From Phycisphaerae bacterium (GTDB lineage Bacteria > Planctomycetota > Phycisphaerae > UBA1845 > Fen-1342), in NCBI GenBank assembly GCA_022072445.1, contig JAJVHV010000018.1, positions 1 through 64,000 on the forward strand: a stretch of 64,000 nt of DNA. Direction: 5' to 3'. A program made the translations under genes and the position numbers. This document shows, piece after piece, positions 44,211 through 53,571 of this stretch. The notes below the pieces were generated by a model. It was not told the origin of the DNA. It did no database searches and saw only the letters and a program-made list of their open reading frames with translations. Positions within the stretch are counted from its first letter, which is position 1, and every line of letters begins with the position of its first letter.

Positions 44211-45842
44211 TCACCATTCCGGCGCGCCGTCGAACGTGCCGTAGACGCCCCGCAGCGTGTTCATCATCTCCCCCACCGTCCCGCCCGCCGCGCTCGCCTC
44301 GATCAGCGCCGGCATGACGTTCGCTCCCTCGCGCGCCGCCTGCTCCAGCGCCCGCAGTGCCGCTGCGTGACGCGGCGCAGCGCGCTTCTGGCGGAGCTCG
44401 GCCAGCCGCCGGCACTGCTCGCGCTCGACGCTCTCGTCGATCACCAGAATCGGAATGTGCGACGGCTCGTCGTCCACGTACTTGTTCACGCCCACGATGT
44501 TCCGCTCGCCACGCTCCATCTCGCGGCTGAAGCGAAGCGACGCCTCGGCGATCTGCCGGCGGAAATAACCCTGTTCGATGGCGGGGATGACGCCGCCCAG
44601 CTCGTCGATCTGGCGGAAGACGTCATACGCCTGCTTCTCGACCTCGTCGGTCAGCGCCTCGACGAAGTAGCTGCCGCCCAGCGGGTCGACCACGTGCTTG
44701 ACGCCGGTCTCTTCCGCCAGCACCTGCTGCGTGCGCAGGGCGACCTTGACGGCGTGTTCGGTGGGCAGGGCGAGCGTCTCGTCCATGCTGTTGGTGTGCA
44801 GGCTCTGCGTGCCGCCCAGCACCGCCGCCAGAGCCTGATAGGCGACACGGACGACGTTGTTCATCGGTTGCTGCTCGGTCAGGCTGACGCCGGCGGTCTG
44901 CGCGTGGCAGCGCAGCAGCCAGCTCCGCTCGTTCTTCGCGTGGTACTTGTCGCGCATCACGTGCGCCCAGATGCGGCGCGCCGCGCGGAACTTGGCGATT
45001 TCCTCGAAGAACTCGTTGTGCACGTCCCAGAAGAAGCTCAGCCGCGGGGCGAAGGCGTCGACGTCCAGGCCGCGCTTCAGCGATTCCTCGACGTAGCACA
45101 TGCCGTCGGCCAGCGTGAACGCCATCTCCTGCACCGCGTTCGAGCCCGCCTCGCGGATGTGATAGCCGCTGACGCTGACCGTGTTCCACTGCGGCATGTG
45201 CCGCGTGCAATACTCGATCGTGTCGATGACGAGCTTGACGCTCGGCTCGGGCGGAAAGACGAACTCGTTCTGCGCGTGAAACTCCTTCAGGATGTCGTTC
45301 TGAAGCGTGCCGCGCAGCTTGTCGAGCGGCACACCCTGCTCGCGGGCCACGCAGATGTAGAACGCCAGCAGGATCGCCGCCGGCGCGTTGATCGTCATGC
45401 TCGTGCTGACGTCGCCCAGGTTGATGCCGTCGAACAGCACGCGCATGTCGTCCAGCGAGCTGATCGCCACGCCGCACTTGCCGACTTCACCCATGCTGAG
45501 CGGATCGTCGCCGTCGCGGCCCATCAGCGTCGGCAGGTCGAACGCGGTCGAGAGGCCGGTCTGGCCGTGCTCCAGCAGATACTTGAAACGCTCGTTGGTC
45601 TGCCGCGCGGTGCCGAAGCCGGCGAACTGCCGCATCGTCCAGGCCTTCTCGCGATACATCGTGCGATGAATGCCGCGCGTGAACGGGAACTTGCCCGGCG
45701 ACTCCGCCGACACGTCGTGATCCGCCCGGTTCACGTCGGCCGCGGTGTAGAGCGGCTTCAGCGGAAGGCCGGAGATCGTGGTCGGATCGCTGCCGGCCGA
45801 TCGGCGGGCCGAAGCGCTGTCGCGAATCGCGTGTGTGCTCAT
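44211..45842 (-). CDS. Methylmalonyl-CoA mutase-type large subunit
   Basis: 543 residues. The substrate-binding blocks are clear: RTMYREKAWTMRQFAGFG and the barrel strands STAFDLPTLMGRDGDDP, SMTINAPAA and NTVSVSGYHIREAG. The Tyr in TMY matches the residue that binds methylmalonyl-CoA; isobutyryl-CoA mutases usually have Phe there. The B12-binding domain is absent, so a separate small subunit is required and is not in the window. The protein would rearrange succinyl-CoA and methylmalonyl-CoA, or a related acyl-CoA. ATG 45842 is preferred over the start ten codons upstream. Confidence 0.88.
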   Translation of the reverse strand: MSTHAIRDSASARRSAGSDPTTISGLPLKPLYTAADVNRADHDVSAESPGKFPFTRGIHRTMYREKAWTMRQFAGFGTARQTNERFKYLLEHGQTGLSTAFDLPTLMGRDGDDPLSMGEVGKCGVAISSLDDMRVLFDGINLGDVSTSMTINAPAAILLAFYICVAREQGVPLDKLRGTLQNDILKEFHAQNEFVFPPEPSVKLVIDTIEYCTRHMPQWNTVSVSGYHIREAGSNAVQEMAFTLADGMCYVEESLKRGLDVDAFAPRLSFFWDVHNEFFEEIAKFRAARRIWAHVMRDKYHAKNERSWLLRCHAQTAGVSLTEQQPMNNVVRVAYQALAAVLGGTQSLHTNSMDETLALPTEHAVKVALRTQQVLAEETGVKHVVDPLGGSYFVEALTDEVEKQAYDVFRQIDELGGVIPAIEQGYFRRQIAEASLRFSREMERGERNIVGVNKYVDDEPSHIPILVIDESVEREQCRRLAELRQKRAAPRHAAALRALEQAAREGANVMPALIEASAAGGTVGEMMNTLRGVYGTFDGAPEW

Positions 45843-46188
45843 GGTTGTGTGGCTCCGGGGGCGGCCCGACACTCGAATCGGCCGACATCGCGTCGGCCGG
45901 CGGCGCGAGGTGGTCGCCGCGGCGCTTCTATGATAGACGCGCGTCGGTTCGAATCAAAACGGATTCCCAGCCGCTCTCATCCTGTTTCGCGCCCGTTTGA
46001 ACCCCTCACCCATCCCGCAAACCCCATTCCCGCTGACGTGGCGCACGCGGCTCCAACGCATACAATCCCCTGCCGCCGAGCCTTCGCCGGCCCGCGCGGC
46101 GGCCGGCGAGCCGTGACGAAACGTGCGGCGCTCGCAGTTGGCGACCGCGACGCAACCGACCACGCTTGTCCAAACGCAGGAGAACTCG
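45843..46188. other. Divergent intergenic region
   Basis: 346 bases between the mutase gene (leftward) and a small membrane protein (rightward). TACAAT at 46061-46066 is a -10-like match on the plus strand without a clear -35. No repeat or RNA gene is evident. Confidence 0.5.
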
Positions 46189-46578
46189 ATGCCGCTGATC
46201 ACCATCGTGTCGGGCGATCTGCTGATCGCGCTGGGTGTCATCGCCTATGTCGCCACCGGAAAGCAGAGCCTCACGGCGCTGATACCCGCGGTGTTCGGAC
46301 TGCTCCTGAACCTGCTTGGGATCATCGCCCTGGTCAAACCCGCCACGCTCAAGCACACCATGCACGCCGCCGCCGCCGTCGGACTGCTCGGATTTCTCGG
46401 CGGGGCGGTCATGGGATTGCCCAAGCTGCCCGCGCTGCTCAGCGGTGGAGAGGTGGCCCGGCCCGCCGCGGTGTATTCGCAGTGCACCATGGGTGCCATC
46501 TGCGGCGTCTTTGTCGCGCTGTGCGTCAAGTCGTTCATCGACGTCCGGCGGCAGCGCGCCGCACAGGAGCTGCGCTAG
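46189..46578 (+). CDS. Uncharacterised small four-helix membrane protein
   Basis: 129 residues with four hydrophobic segments filling most of the length (TIVSGDLLIALGVIAYVA, then three more). The start at 46189 has AGGAG seven bases upstream; the frame is open for 22 codons before it without support. The last residues are basic (DVRRQRAAQELR), so the C-terminus is likely cytoplasmic. Small membrane proteins of this shape are common and the family is not recognised. Confidence 0.72.
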   Translation: MPLITIVSGDLLIALGVIAYVATGKQSLTALIPAVFGLLLNLLGIIALVKPATLKHTMHAAAAVGLLGFLGGAVMGLPKLPALLSGGEVARPAAVYSQCTMGAICGVFVALCVKSFIDVRRQRAAQELR

Positions 46579-46631
46579 CACGGCATCCGAGCGCGTCTCA
46601 CACGCCGGTTGGCTGGGTCAGTCGCAGTGCG

Positions 46632-47117
46632 TCAGCATGGACGCGGCCGGGCGGGAACATCGTACGATCCGAGCTGCCAGTCGGCGCGCGGCAGCCGGTC
46701 GGTCGGCACGATCCGCAGCTCCATCGAACCAGGGATGCTGCGCGACTTCAGCACCGTCGCGCTGCCACGCTCGCGCGGTGCCAGCCGCGCGTTTACAGCG
46801 TGCTCGAAGCGCACCGCGACGCGCTGGATCGCGGCGTCGGGTGAGCCTTCGACACGCAGGACGCGCGCCTGGCGCGGCAGCTCGGGCGTCGCGCCGGCAA
46901 CGACTTCGTCCGGCAGGTACATCTCAAACAACCGCAGCGTCTCGCCGACCGGCGGAGCGATCTCCGGCGAAACCAGGAACGCCGCCCCGCCACGCGAAAC
47001 GTCAACCATCCACGCGCTGCACCGCTCGCGCGAGTTGGGCCGCTGAAACCAGAACGCAAATGCGGTCGGCCAGCGCGCTTCGCTCCGCCGCTCTAGGCCT
47101 TCGTACGCTTGCCGCAT
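46632..47117 (-). CDS. PilZ-domain protein
   Basis: 161 residues. The c-di-GMP-binding motifs of PilZ are visible: RxxxR in ERRSEARW near the N-terminus and the downstream DVSRGGAAF. It could tie surface behaviour or motility to c-di-GMP; the flagellar genes begin about 1 kb away. There is no second domain, so it is a stand-alone PilZ protein. ATG 47117 is the natural start. Confidence 0.8.
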   Translation of the reverse strand: MRQAYEGLERRSEARWPTAFAFWFQRPNSRERCSAWMVDVSRGGAAFLVSPEIAPPVGETLRLFEMYLPDEVVAGATPELPRQARVLRVEGSPDAAIQRVAVRFEHAVNARLAPRERGSATVLKSRSIPGSMELRIVPTDRLPRADWQLGSYDVPARPRPC

Positions 47118-47210
47118 GGGGGACTATCCTTTAGATACGGTGGCCAGTGCCGCGCAATGTTGTGCCGTCTGTCGCATCGGTCCGTCGGCGGCGGCGCTTG
47201 ATCCCGGCAG

Positions 47211-47858
47211 ATGGAATCCGTGATGGGTCCGATAGATACGGCTGCCCGCCCGAACCTCGCGCTCGATCCGTCGGCGCTGGACGGCCTGCGCTGGGCATCC
47301 GTCTTCGGCAACGAGCGGCCCGTCGAGGTGGAGATCGGCATCGGGAAGGGCGCGTTTCTGCTGCGAAGGGCGCAGCAGTGGCCGGAGCGCAACTTCGTCG
47401 GGATCGAATGGGCCAACGAGTTTTACCGCTACGCGCTCGATCGCATGCAGCGCTGGCGCGTCGCCAACGTGCGACTGCTGCGCACCGACGCCTCGTACTT
47501 CTTGCGCCACCAGTGCCCGCGCCATTCGCTCGCGGCGCTGCACGTCTATCACCCCGACCCGTGGCCCAAACGCCGCCACCACAAGCGCCGGCTCTTTCAG
47601 CCGGCCTTCGTCGAAGCGGCCGCGGCCTGCCTGGTCGCGGGCGGTCGGCTGGCGGTGCAGACCGACCACCGCGAGTACTTCGAGTGGATCCGGCCGCTGC
47701 TGCTGGCCTGCCCGGCCTTGCGCGAAACCTCGTTTGAGGACGCCGACTTCGGCGCGGAAGGAGCGCGCGTCGCGACCAACTACGAGGTGAAATATCTGCG
47801 CGAAGGCCGCGCGATCTACCAGATCGCGATGCGGCGCGACACCCCGCAGGTCGACTGA
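47211..47858 (+). CDS. trmB: tRNA (guanine-N7-)-methyltransferase
   Basis: 215 residues. The SAM-binding motif is EVEIGIGKGAFLL, followed by NFVGIEWANEF and the family's catalytic block VYHPDPWPKRRHHKRRL; TDHREYFEW matches the conserved late segment. It methylates G46 of tRNA. ATG 47211 or 47223 (MGPID) may be the start. Confidence 0.93.
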   Translation: MESVMGPIDTAARPNLALDPSALDGLRWASVFGNERPVEVEIGIGKGAFLLRRAQQWPERNFVGIEWANEFYRYALDRMQRWRVANVRLLRTDASYFLRHQCPRHSLAALHVYHPDPWPKRRHHKRRLFQPAFVEAAAACLVAGGRLAVQTDHREYFEWIRPLLLACPALRETSFEDADFGAEGARVATNYEVKYLREGRAIYQIAMRRDTPQVD

Positions 47859-48147
47859 GCGGGCGCCCAGCAGCACACGTCGAACCCGGCCGTCGCGCAA
47901 TCCAGATCCACGCCTCGACCGCGAATTGCGCGTCGGCTGTGCGGCGGTGAATCGACCGCGCAGGAGGGCGTCGTCAAGGCAAACGGCTGTAACTCGCGAG
48001 ATTGGGCCGGTTTGCGACCTGATCGCTGAAGCGCTGCCCGCAGTCCATTCCACGTCGCGTCCGTCTGGCACGCACCCTGTTATGCCCGCGGTCGCGCCAC
48101 GCGCCACTGCCTTCAACCCGCAGGCGCGCAGCGCTCGGAGGAAGCGA

Positions 48148-48369
48148 ATGCCGCGAGCATCGACCGACGAACGACCCCCCGGCGCCCAGCCGGCGCCCGC
48201 ACCCGCCCTTCACGCTTCACCGCCGCGCGGCGTGAATCCAACGCCGCCATGGGGTGATGGCAGCGTCGACTGGGGCGTGCTGGGTCGCTGGGTGCTCCGC
48301 GTGGCGCGGGCCAGGGCGGTCGCCGAGAGCGAGCTGGGTGCGCGCCGGCCAGGGGGTCGGCACTCATGA
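48148..48369 (+). CDS. Small uncharacterised protein coupled to flgF
   Basis: 73 residues. GGAGGA lies five bases before ATG 48148, and the stop overlaps the flgF start by the ATGA signal, both marks of a real gene. The N-terminal part is Pro/Ala-rich; residues ~35-73 have DWGVLGRWVLRVARARAVAE, which may be a short amphipathic helix. No family recognised. Its position at the head of the flagellar run makes a flagellar role likely. Confidence 0.6.
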   Translation: MPRASTDERPPGAQPAPAPALHASPPRGVNPTPPWGDGSVDWGVLGRWVLRVARARAVAESELGARRPGGRHS

Positions 48370-49118
48370 TCTACGGGCTGTACCAATCCGCCGCCGGAAT
48401 GATGACCAGCGAATATCGCCAGGGTGTCATCGCCAACAACCTGGCAAACGCCGACACACCCGGCTTCAAGCGCGACATTGCGGTCTTCAGCGAACGGCAG
48501 CGCGCCGACCAGGCCGGGCTGCGCACCAATCCGAGTAGCGAGCTGCTCAGCGCGTTGAGCGGCGGCGTCTGGCTCGGCCGCACGGAAACGGACTTCTCGC
48601 AGGCCGGCCTGACGCGCTCCGACAACCCGCTCGACGTGGCGATCGAGGGACGCGGATTCTTCGTGGTCGAACACGATGGAAAGCCGCTGCTGACCCGCGA
48701 CGGACGCTTCATCATGAACGCCGACGGCCGGCTGGTCTCGGCGGCGGACGGCGCCGCGGTGCTCGGCCCAGGCGGCGCGCCGCTCGTGCTGAACCCCCTC
48801 GGCGGCGAGCCGAGCGTCAGCGAGGACGGGCGCATCACGCAGCGCGGTGCGACCGTCGGGCAGCTCGCTGTGGTCGGCGTCGACGACCCGCGCGCCCTGA
48901 CCAAGGCCGGCGGCGGACGCTTCGTCGCGCCGCCGGAGCGGCTCGCCGAGGCCGACGCGCGGCTCTTGAGCGGCTTTGTCGAGAGCTCGGGCGTGCCCGC
49001 CGTGCCGACCATGGTCGGCATGATCGAATCCGCGCGGGCGTACGAGATCAACGCACGGATGGTGTCGCTTCAGGATGAGACGCTCGGACGGCTGATCAAC
49101 GAAGTTGTCCGGGTCTAG
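48366..49118 (+). CDS. flgF: Flagellar basal-body rod protein FlgF-type
   Basis: 250 residues. The N-terminal axial motif (MIYGLYQSAAGMM, then GVIANNLANADTPGFKRD) and the C-terminal partner (MIESARAYEINARMV) identify a rod/hook family protein; the length and its place directly before a FlgG-type gene favour FlgF. It forms the proximal part of the rod that passes through the periplasm. Start overlaps the small upstream gene. Confidence 0.88.
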   Translation: MIYGLYQSAAGMMTSEYRQGVIANNLANADTPGFKRDIAVFSERQRADQAGLRTNPSSELLSALSGGVWLGRTETDFSQAGLTRSDNPLDVAIEGRGFFVVEHDGKPLLTRDGRFIMNADGRLVSAADGAAVLGPGGAPLVLNPLGGEPSVSEDGRITQRGATVGQLAVVGVDDPRALTKAGGGRFVAPPERLAEADARLLSGFVESSGVPAVPTMVGMIESARAYEINARMVSLQDETLGRLINEVVRV

Positions 49119-49172
49119 CGGCAGTTGACGTATGGCGGCCGACAACGGCCCGCCTGGAAGGACGAGACGGAT

Positions 49173-49976
49173 ATGGCCATCACCGCGTTACACACCGCCG
49201 CCACCGGCATGCAGGCGCTGTCGACCAAGATCGACGTGATCGCCAACAACATCGCCAACGCCGGCACCTACGGCTACAAGGCTTCCCGAGCCAATTTCCA
49301 GGATCTGTTCTATCAGATGCGGGCTCAGCCAGGCGTGCAGACCGCCGACACCACCGTCGGCGCGCCGCTCGGCACGCAGATCGGCCTGGGCGTCGCGCTC
49401 TCCAACACGCAGATCATGTTTCAGCAGGGCTCGGCCATCAACACCGGCGAAAAGCTCGACGCCATGATTCAGGGCGACGGCTTCTTCCAGGTCGAGCTAC
49501 CCGGCGGCGGAACCGGCTACACCCGCGCCGGAAACTTCGTGCCGAATGCCAACGGCGAGCTGGTGCTGGGGAACAGCATCGGCTACCGGTTGAAGGACTC
49601 CCCGCAGATTCCACAGGACATCCCCTTCAACTCGGTCAGCATTTCGCAGAACGGCCAGGTGATCGGCATCGGCTCCGACGGCCAGCCGCAGGTGCTCGGC
49701 CAGTTGCAGTTGGCACGCTTCACGAACCCCAGCGGACTGATCCAGCAGGGAGCCAACATCTACCTCCAGAGCGCCGCCACGGGTGAGCCGCTCACGGGCG
49801 CTGCCGGCGAGAACGGCCTGGGCACAATCCTGCCCGGAACGCTCGAGTTGAGCACCACCGAAGCGGTCACCGAGCTGGTCGAGCTGATCAAGGCCCAGCG
49901 CGTCTTTCAGATGAACTCGCAGTCGATCCAGACCGCCGACGAGGCCCTGCAGGTCGTGGCTAATCTGCGGCGGTAA
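49173..49976 (+). CDS. flgG: Flagellar basal-body rod protein FlgG
   Basis: 267 residues. The N-terminal motif ALHTAATGMQALSTKIDVIA with ANNIANAGTYGYKASR, the middle YTRAGNFVPNANGELV and the C-terminal VELIKAQRVFQMNSQSIQTA give FlgG clearly; it builds the distal rod. The start at 49173 is the conserved one. Expressed with flgF. Confidence 0.95.
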   Translation: MAITALHTAATGMQALSTKIDVIANNIANAGTYGYKASRANFQDLFYQMRAQPGVQTADTTVGAPLGTQIGLGVALSNTQIMFQQGSAINTGEKLDAMIQGDGFFQVELPGGGTGYTRAGNFVPNANGELVLGNSIGYRLKDSPQIPQDIPFNSVSISQNGQVIGIGSDGQPQVLGQLQLARFTNPSGLIQQGANIYLQSAATGEPLTGAAGENGLGTILPGTLELSTTEAVTELVELIKAQRVFQMNSQSIQTADEALQVVANLRR

Positions 49977-50039
49977 GCCCTGACCGGCACATGAGGAAGA
50001 CTCGGCAATGACCGACAGCCCCGCGATCGAGGACGCAAC

Positions 50040-51113
50040 ATGAAGCGCTGGCCGATCACATTCGCGCTGCTCTGCCTGCCGGCGACGGCCGGCGCCGACG
50101 CGCTGATCGCCCCCGAAGTCAGCACCTTGCGGCTGCGCTCACAGATCAGCGCCGGCGATCCGGTCACGCTGCGCGACGTGCTCGTGCTGACCGAAGCCGA
50201 TCCGCGGCTCGTCCAGGAAATCGCGGACCAGCCGCTCTTCGACGGCGCCGACGGCGACCGCGCGCAGGTGACGCGCGATCAGGTCGACGCGCGGCTGCGC
50301 GCCCTGGGCGTGAACATGGCGCGCGTGCTGCTCTCCGGTCCGACACGCTGCCAGATCGAGCACCGCGCCGCCGAACCGGCGCCCGCCCCGCCGGCCGAGC
50401 CCGCCGCGCCCCTCATGCGCCATCCGCCTCCCACGCCCAGCGCCAACCGCGCGCCCGACGACGCGAGCGACGCCACGCTCGCCCACGAGATCGAGCGCTA
50501 TCTGACCGCCGACCTGGCCGCGCTCGGCGGGCGCCCGCTGATCGAATTCCAGCGCGGCAGCGAGGAGTTCCTGACCCTTACCACGCCGCCGTGGGAATTC
50601 CGCATCCGCCCGTCGGACGGTGCGCGGCTGGGGCTGCGCACGCTGAACGTGGCGATCATGCGCGACCAGCGCGTGCACCGCACGGCGCGCGTCATCGTGC
50701 GCGTCCGCATGGCCCGCCAGGTCGTCGTGGCGCTCAGCCCGCTGAACGTGGGCACGTTCGTTCAGGAAAACGCGGTCGGCCTCGAAGAACGCGTCTTCGA
50801 CTCGCTCGAGACCGGCTGCATCGACCGCATCGAGCGCGTCGTCGGCCAGCAGGTGGGCGAGTATCTCGCCGCCGGCCGCATGATCGAGCCGCGCCAGCTC
50901 AAGCGCGTCGACCTCGTCACACGCTCCAGCCCGATTTCCATCGTCGGAGAACTGGGCAGCGTCAGCATCCGCACCACCGGCATCGCGCTCGATTCGGGCG
51001 GCTACGGCGAAACCGTCCGCATCCGGCTGGGAGATTCTGCCCGGCAGCGGCGCGACGTGCGCGGCGTCGTCACCGGCGTCGGCACCGTGAAGCTCGCCGG
51101 CGGAACGCCGTAG
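50040..51113 (+). CDS. flgA: Flagellar P-ring assembly chaperone FlgA
   Basis: 357 residues with a signal peptide (ITFALLCLPATAGADA). The C-terminal two-thirds have the SAF-domain features of FlgA: VVVALSPLNVGTFVQENAVG, then RIERVVGQQVGEYLAAGRMI and ITVVG-like strands. It chaperones P-ring subunits in the periplasm. It is longer than the usual ~220, with an N-terminal extension that includes a Pro/Ala-rich stretch near residues 110-140. It lies just before flgH and flgI, as expected. Confidence 0.85.
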   Translation: MKRWPITFALLCLPATAGADALIAPEVSTLRLRSQISAGDPVTLRDVLVLTEADPRLVQEIADQPLFDGADGDRAQVTRDQVDARLRALGVNMARVLLSGPTRCQIEHRAAEPAPAPPAEPAAPLMRHPPPTPSANRAPDDASDATLAHEIERYLTADLAALGGRPLIEFQRGSEEFLTLTTPPWEFRIRPSDGARLGLRTLNVAIMRDQRVHRTARVIVRVRMARQVVVALSPLNVGTFVQENAVGLEERVFDSLETGCIDRIERVVGQQVGEYLAAGRMIEPRQLKRVDLVTRSSPISIVGELGSVSIRTTGIALDSGGYGETVRIRLGDSARQRRDVRGVVTGVGTVKLAGGTP

Positions 51114-51156
51114 GCGTCGGAAGGAAAGCAATGGCGGCGATTCCGGCCGCTTGTGA

Positions 51157-51993
51157 GTGAACGACATGCGATTTCGCAACGCTGACAAACCGAGCAAGTT
51201 CCGTCCGCTGTGCGGCTGCGGCGCGCTGCTTTGCATCGCGGCGCTGGCCGCTTCCGCCGACGCGCAGAGCAATTCCCTGCGCCGCGCCACGCGCCGCGCC
51301 GCGCCCGACGACGCAGCGCCTCCGCCCATCCACGCACCGACCAGCCAGCCGGCCCTGTTCAGCCGGGCGGCCAGCTCGCCGCACTTGCGCACCGCCATCC
51401 GCGGCGCCGCGGCCGATCAGAGCGCCCCGCTGAATCCGGCCGTCCGCGCCGCCTCGCTCATCGCCGTCGAGCTGCCGAAGCCCGAGGTGATCGGCGTGCA
51501 CGACCTGGTGACGATCATCGTGCGCGAGGACAAGCGCTCGACGACCGACTCGAAGCTCCAGGCCGACAAGGAGTGGAAGGTGCAGTCGGCCTTTGACAAG
51601 TGGTTCAAGCTCGACGAGCGCGACAGCCTGGTCGGGCAGGACCTGGGGCCGAACGCGCCGGGCATCGAGTTCGACTTCAAGAACGAGTACGACGGCACCG
51701 GAAAGGTGAACCGCGCCGACACGCTGATCACGCGCATCACCGCCCGCGTGCTCGACGTCCGCCCGAACGGCAATCTCGTGCTCGAAGCCCGCAAGGAGAT
51801 CGAGCCCGACGAGGAGGGGCAGATCATGGTGCTCACCGGCGAGTGCCGAGCCCGCGATGTCACCGCCCAGAATACTGTCCTGAGCACGCAGGTCGCCGAC
51901 CTGGTCATCCGCATCGAGCACACCGGCGCTGCCCGCGACGCCACCCGCCGCGGCTGGCTGATGCGCGCCTTTGACTTCCTGAGGCCGATCTGA
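51157..51993 (+). CDS. flgH: Flagellar L-ring protein FlgH
   Basis: 278 residues with a basic, hydrophobic export-type N-terminus. The family core is present: VHDLVTIIVREDKRSTTDSK, then ADTLITRITARVLDVRPNGN and LVLEARKEIEPDEEGQ. FlgH forms the outer-membrane L-ring. A lipobox is not obvious (the Cys residues near CGCGALLC are candidates). The GTG at 51157 or ATG 51166 may start it. The stop overlaps flgI by one base. Confidence 0.9.
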   Translation: MNDMRFRNADKPSKFRPLCGCGALLCIAALAASADAQSNSLRRATRRAAPDDAAPPPIHAPTSQPALFSRAASSPHLRTAIRGAAADQSAPLNPAVRAASLIAVELPKPEVIGVHDLVTIIVREDKRSTTDSKLQADKEWKVQSAFDKWFKLDERDSLVGQDLGPNAPGIEFDFKNEYDGTGKVNRADTLITRITARVLDVRPNGNLVLEARKEIEPDEEGQIMVLTGECRARDVTAQNTVLSTQVADLVIRIEHTGAARDATRRGWLMRAFDFLRPI

Positions 51994-53141
51994 TGCGTAC
52001 GCCCCCCGCGCACATCCATTCCGCCAAACGCCGCGCCGCCGTCCTGCCCGCCAGTCTCGCGGCGGCTACGCTGCTGTTCGCGCCCGCCGCCGGCGCGCAG
52101 GTCCGCGTTCAGGACGTCGCCACGCTTCAGGGACAGCGGACCAATCGCCTGCTGGGCATCGGCCTGGTGGTGGGGCTGAACGGCTCGGGCGACACGCCGA
52201 AATACGCCAGCGCCCGCCGCGCGCTGATGTCGCTGCATCGCAAGTTCGAGCAGCCCGTCCTCACGGCCGACGACCTGCGGACCGCCAACAGCGCCGCCCT
52301 CGTCACCGTCGAGGCCGACATCCCCGAGTTCGGCGCCCGCGAAGGACAAACCGTCGACGTGGTCGTCTCCGTGCTCGGCGACGCCAAGTCCATCGAAGGC
52401 GGACAGCTCCTGCTCACGCCGCTTCAGGACGCCACGCTCACCATCCCCGACATCCTGGCGCTGGCCGGCGGACGCGTCGATCTGCCCAACCCGAAGAACC
52501 CGAAGCGCGGCGTGATCCGCGCCGGCGCCACGCTCGAAGAGCACTTCCTCTACACGTTCATCGAGAACGACGCCATCACGCTCGTGCTCAACGACACCCA
52601 GGCCGGCTTCCCGATGGCGCATCTGGTCGCATCGGCCGTCAACCAGGAACTGGCCAGCCCGGTCGCCGGCGGCCGACCCGAGGGGTTCGGCGACTCGGCC
52701 GCCGCCGACCAGGACTTCGCCGTCGCCACCGGCCCGAAGAGTGTCAGCGTGCGGATTCCGGACTACGAACTCGCGCGGCCGGCCCGTTTCCTCAGCCAGG
52801 TGCTGCAGACCGAGCTGTTCGTCATGCCGCAGCAGGCGGCGCGCGTCGTCGTCAATCGCACCACCAAGTCCATCGCCGTCACCGGCAACGTCACCATCTC
52901 CCCCACCGTGCTCCAGATTCCGGGCGTCGGAACCGTCAACGTCGGGGGGGGCAACGGCGCCGCGGGCGGCGGCGGGAGCGACGTCGTCGCGCTCGACACC
53001 GGCAAGGTCGGCGGCGTCAAGCTTCAGGATCTCATGACCAGCCTCGCGCAGCTCCGGCTCACCGGCGACCAGCTCATCACCGCCATCGAGCAGCTTCATC
53101 GCACCGGCACGCTGCACGCGCAGCTTCTCTACACCGAGTAA
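51993..53141 (+). CDS. flgI: Flagellar P-ring protein FlgI
   Basis: 382 residues with a cleaved signal (AATLLFAPAAGAQ). The conserved N-terminus RVQDVATLQGQRTNRLLGI continues into GLVVGLNGSGDTPKY; KSIEGGQLLLTPLQ and the late block VTLQDLMTSL-like region are present. It forms the periplasmic ring around the rod. A Gly-rich insertion lies near residues 310-330 (VGGGNGAAGGGGS). TGATG overlap with flgH indicates coupling. Confidence 0.95.
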   Translation: MRTPPAHIHSAKRRAAVLPASLAAATLLFAPAAGAQVRVQDVATLQGQRTNRLLGIGLVVGLNGSGDTPKYASARRALMSLHRKFEQPVLTADDLRTANSAALVTVEADIPEFGAREGQTVDVVVSVLGDAKSIEGGQLLLTPLQDATLTIPDILALAGGRVDLPNPKNPKRGVIRAGATLEEHFLYTFIENDAITLVLNDTQAGFPMAHLVASAVNQELASPVAGGRPEGFGDSAAADQDFAVATGPKSVSVRIPDYELARPARFLSQVLQTELFVMPQQAARVVVNRTTKSIAVTGNVTISPTVLQIPGVGTVNVGGGNGAAGGGGSDVVALDTGKVGGVKLQDLMTSLAQLRLTGDQLITAIEQLHRTGTLHAQLLYTE

Positions 53142-53151
53142 GGACCGACCC

Positions 53152-53571
53152 ATGGCCGTCGCCGCCGTCAATCCAATCAGCACCACCAGCGCGATCGCAT
53201 CCGCTTCGGGCGGCATCGCCGACGACGCGCCGCGCTCGCTGCGCGGCACATTTCTGGCCGCCCTGCGCGACGCGGCCGGCACCGCGGCTCCCACCGACGA
53301 CGTGCGCGACATCGCCGGCAAGCTCGTCTCCGAAATGCTGCTCAAGCCGCTGCTGGCCGAGCTGCGCCAGTTCCCCTTCGGCAAAAGCTTTTCCTCGGGC
53401 GGCCGCGGCGAAGAGGTCTTTGGCGAAATGCTGGACGAGCGCCTGGCCGACACGGCCGGCAAAACCGCCGGCGCCGCCATCACCTCGTTCATCCAGACGC
53501 AGATCGAGCGGATGAGCAAGGCCGGCGGCGCGGCGCAGGCCGGCGCGACGCAACAGGAACAACGCCCATGA
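53152..53571 (+). CDS. Rod-binding protein, FlgJ N-terminal-type
   Basis: 139 residues. The segment AGKLVSEMLLKPLLAELRQF with FFGEM-like EEVFGEMLDERLADT is the FlgJ rod-binding domain that caps the growing rod. The peptidoglycan-hydrolase half of FlgJ is missing, so cutting of the wall would have to come from another enzyme. AAGGA lies before the start at 53152, and ATGA links its stop to the next gene. Confidence 0.85.
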   Translation: MAVAAVNPISTTSAIASASGGIADDAPRSLRGTFLAALRDAAGTAAPTDDVRDIAGKLVSEMLLKPLLAELRQFPFGKSFSSGGRGEEVFGEMLDERLADTAGKTAGAAITSFIQTQIERMSKAGGAAQAGATQQEQRP

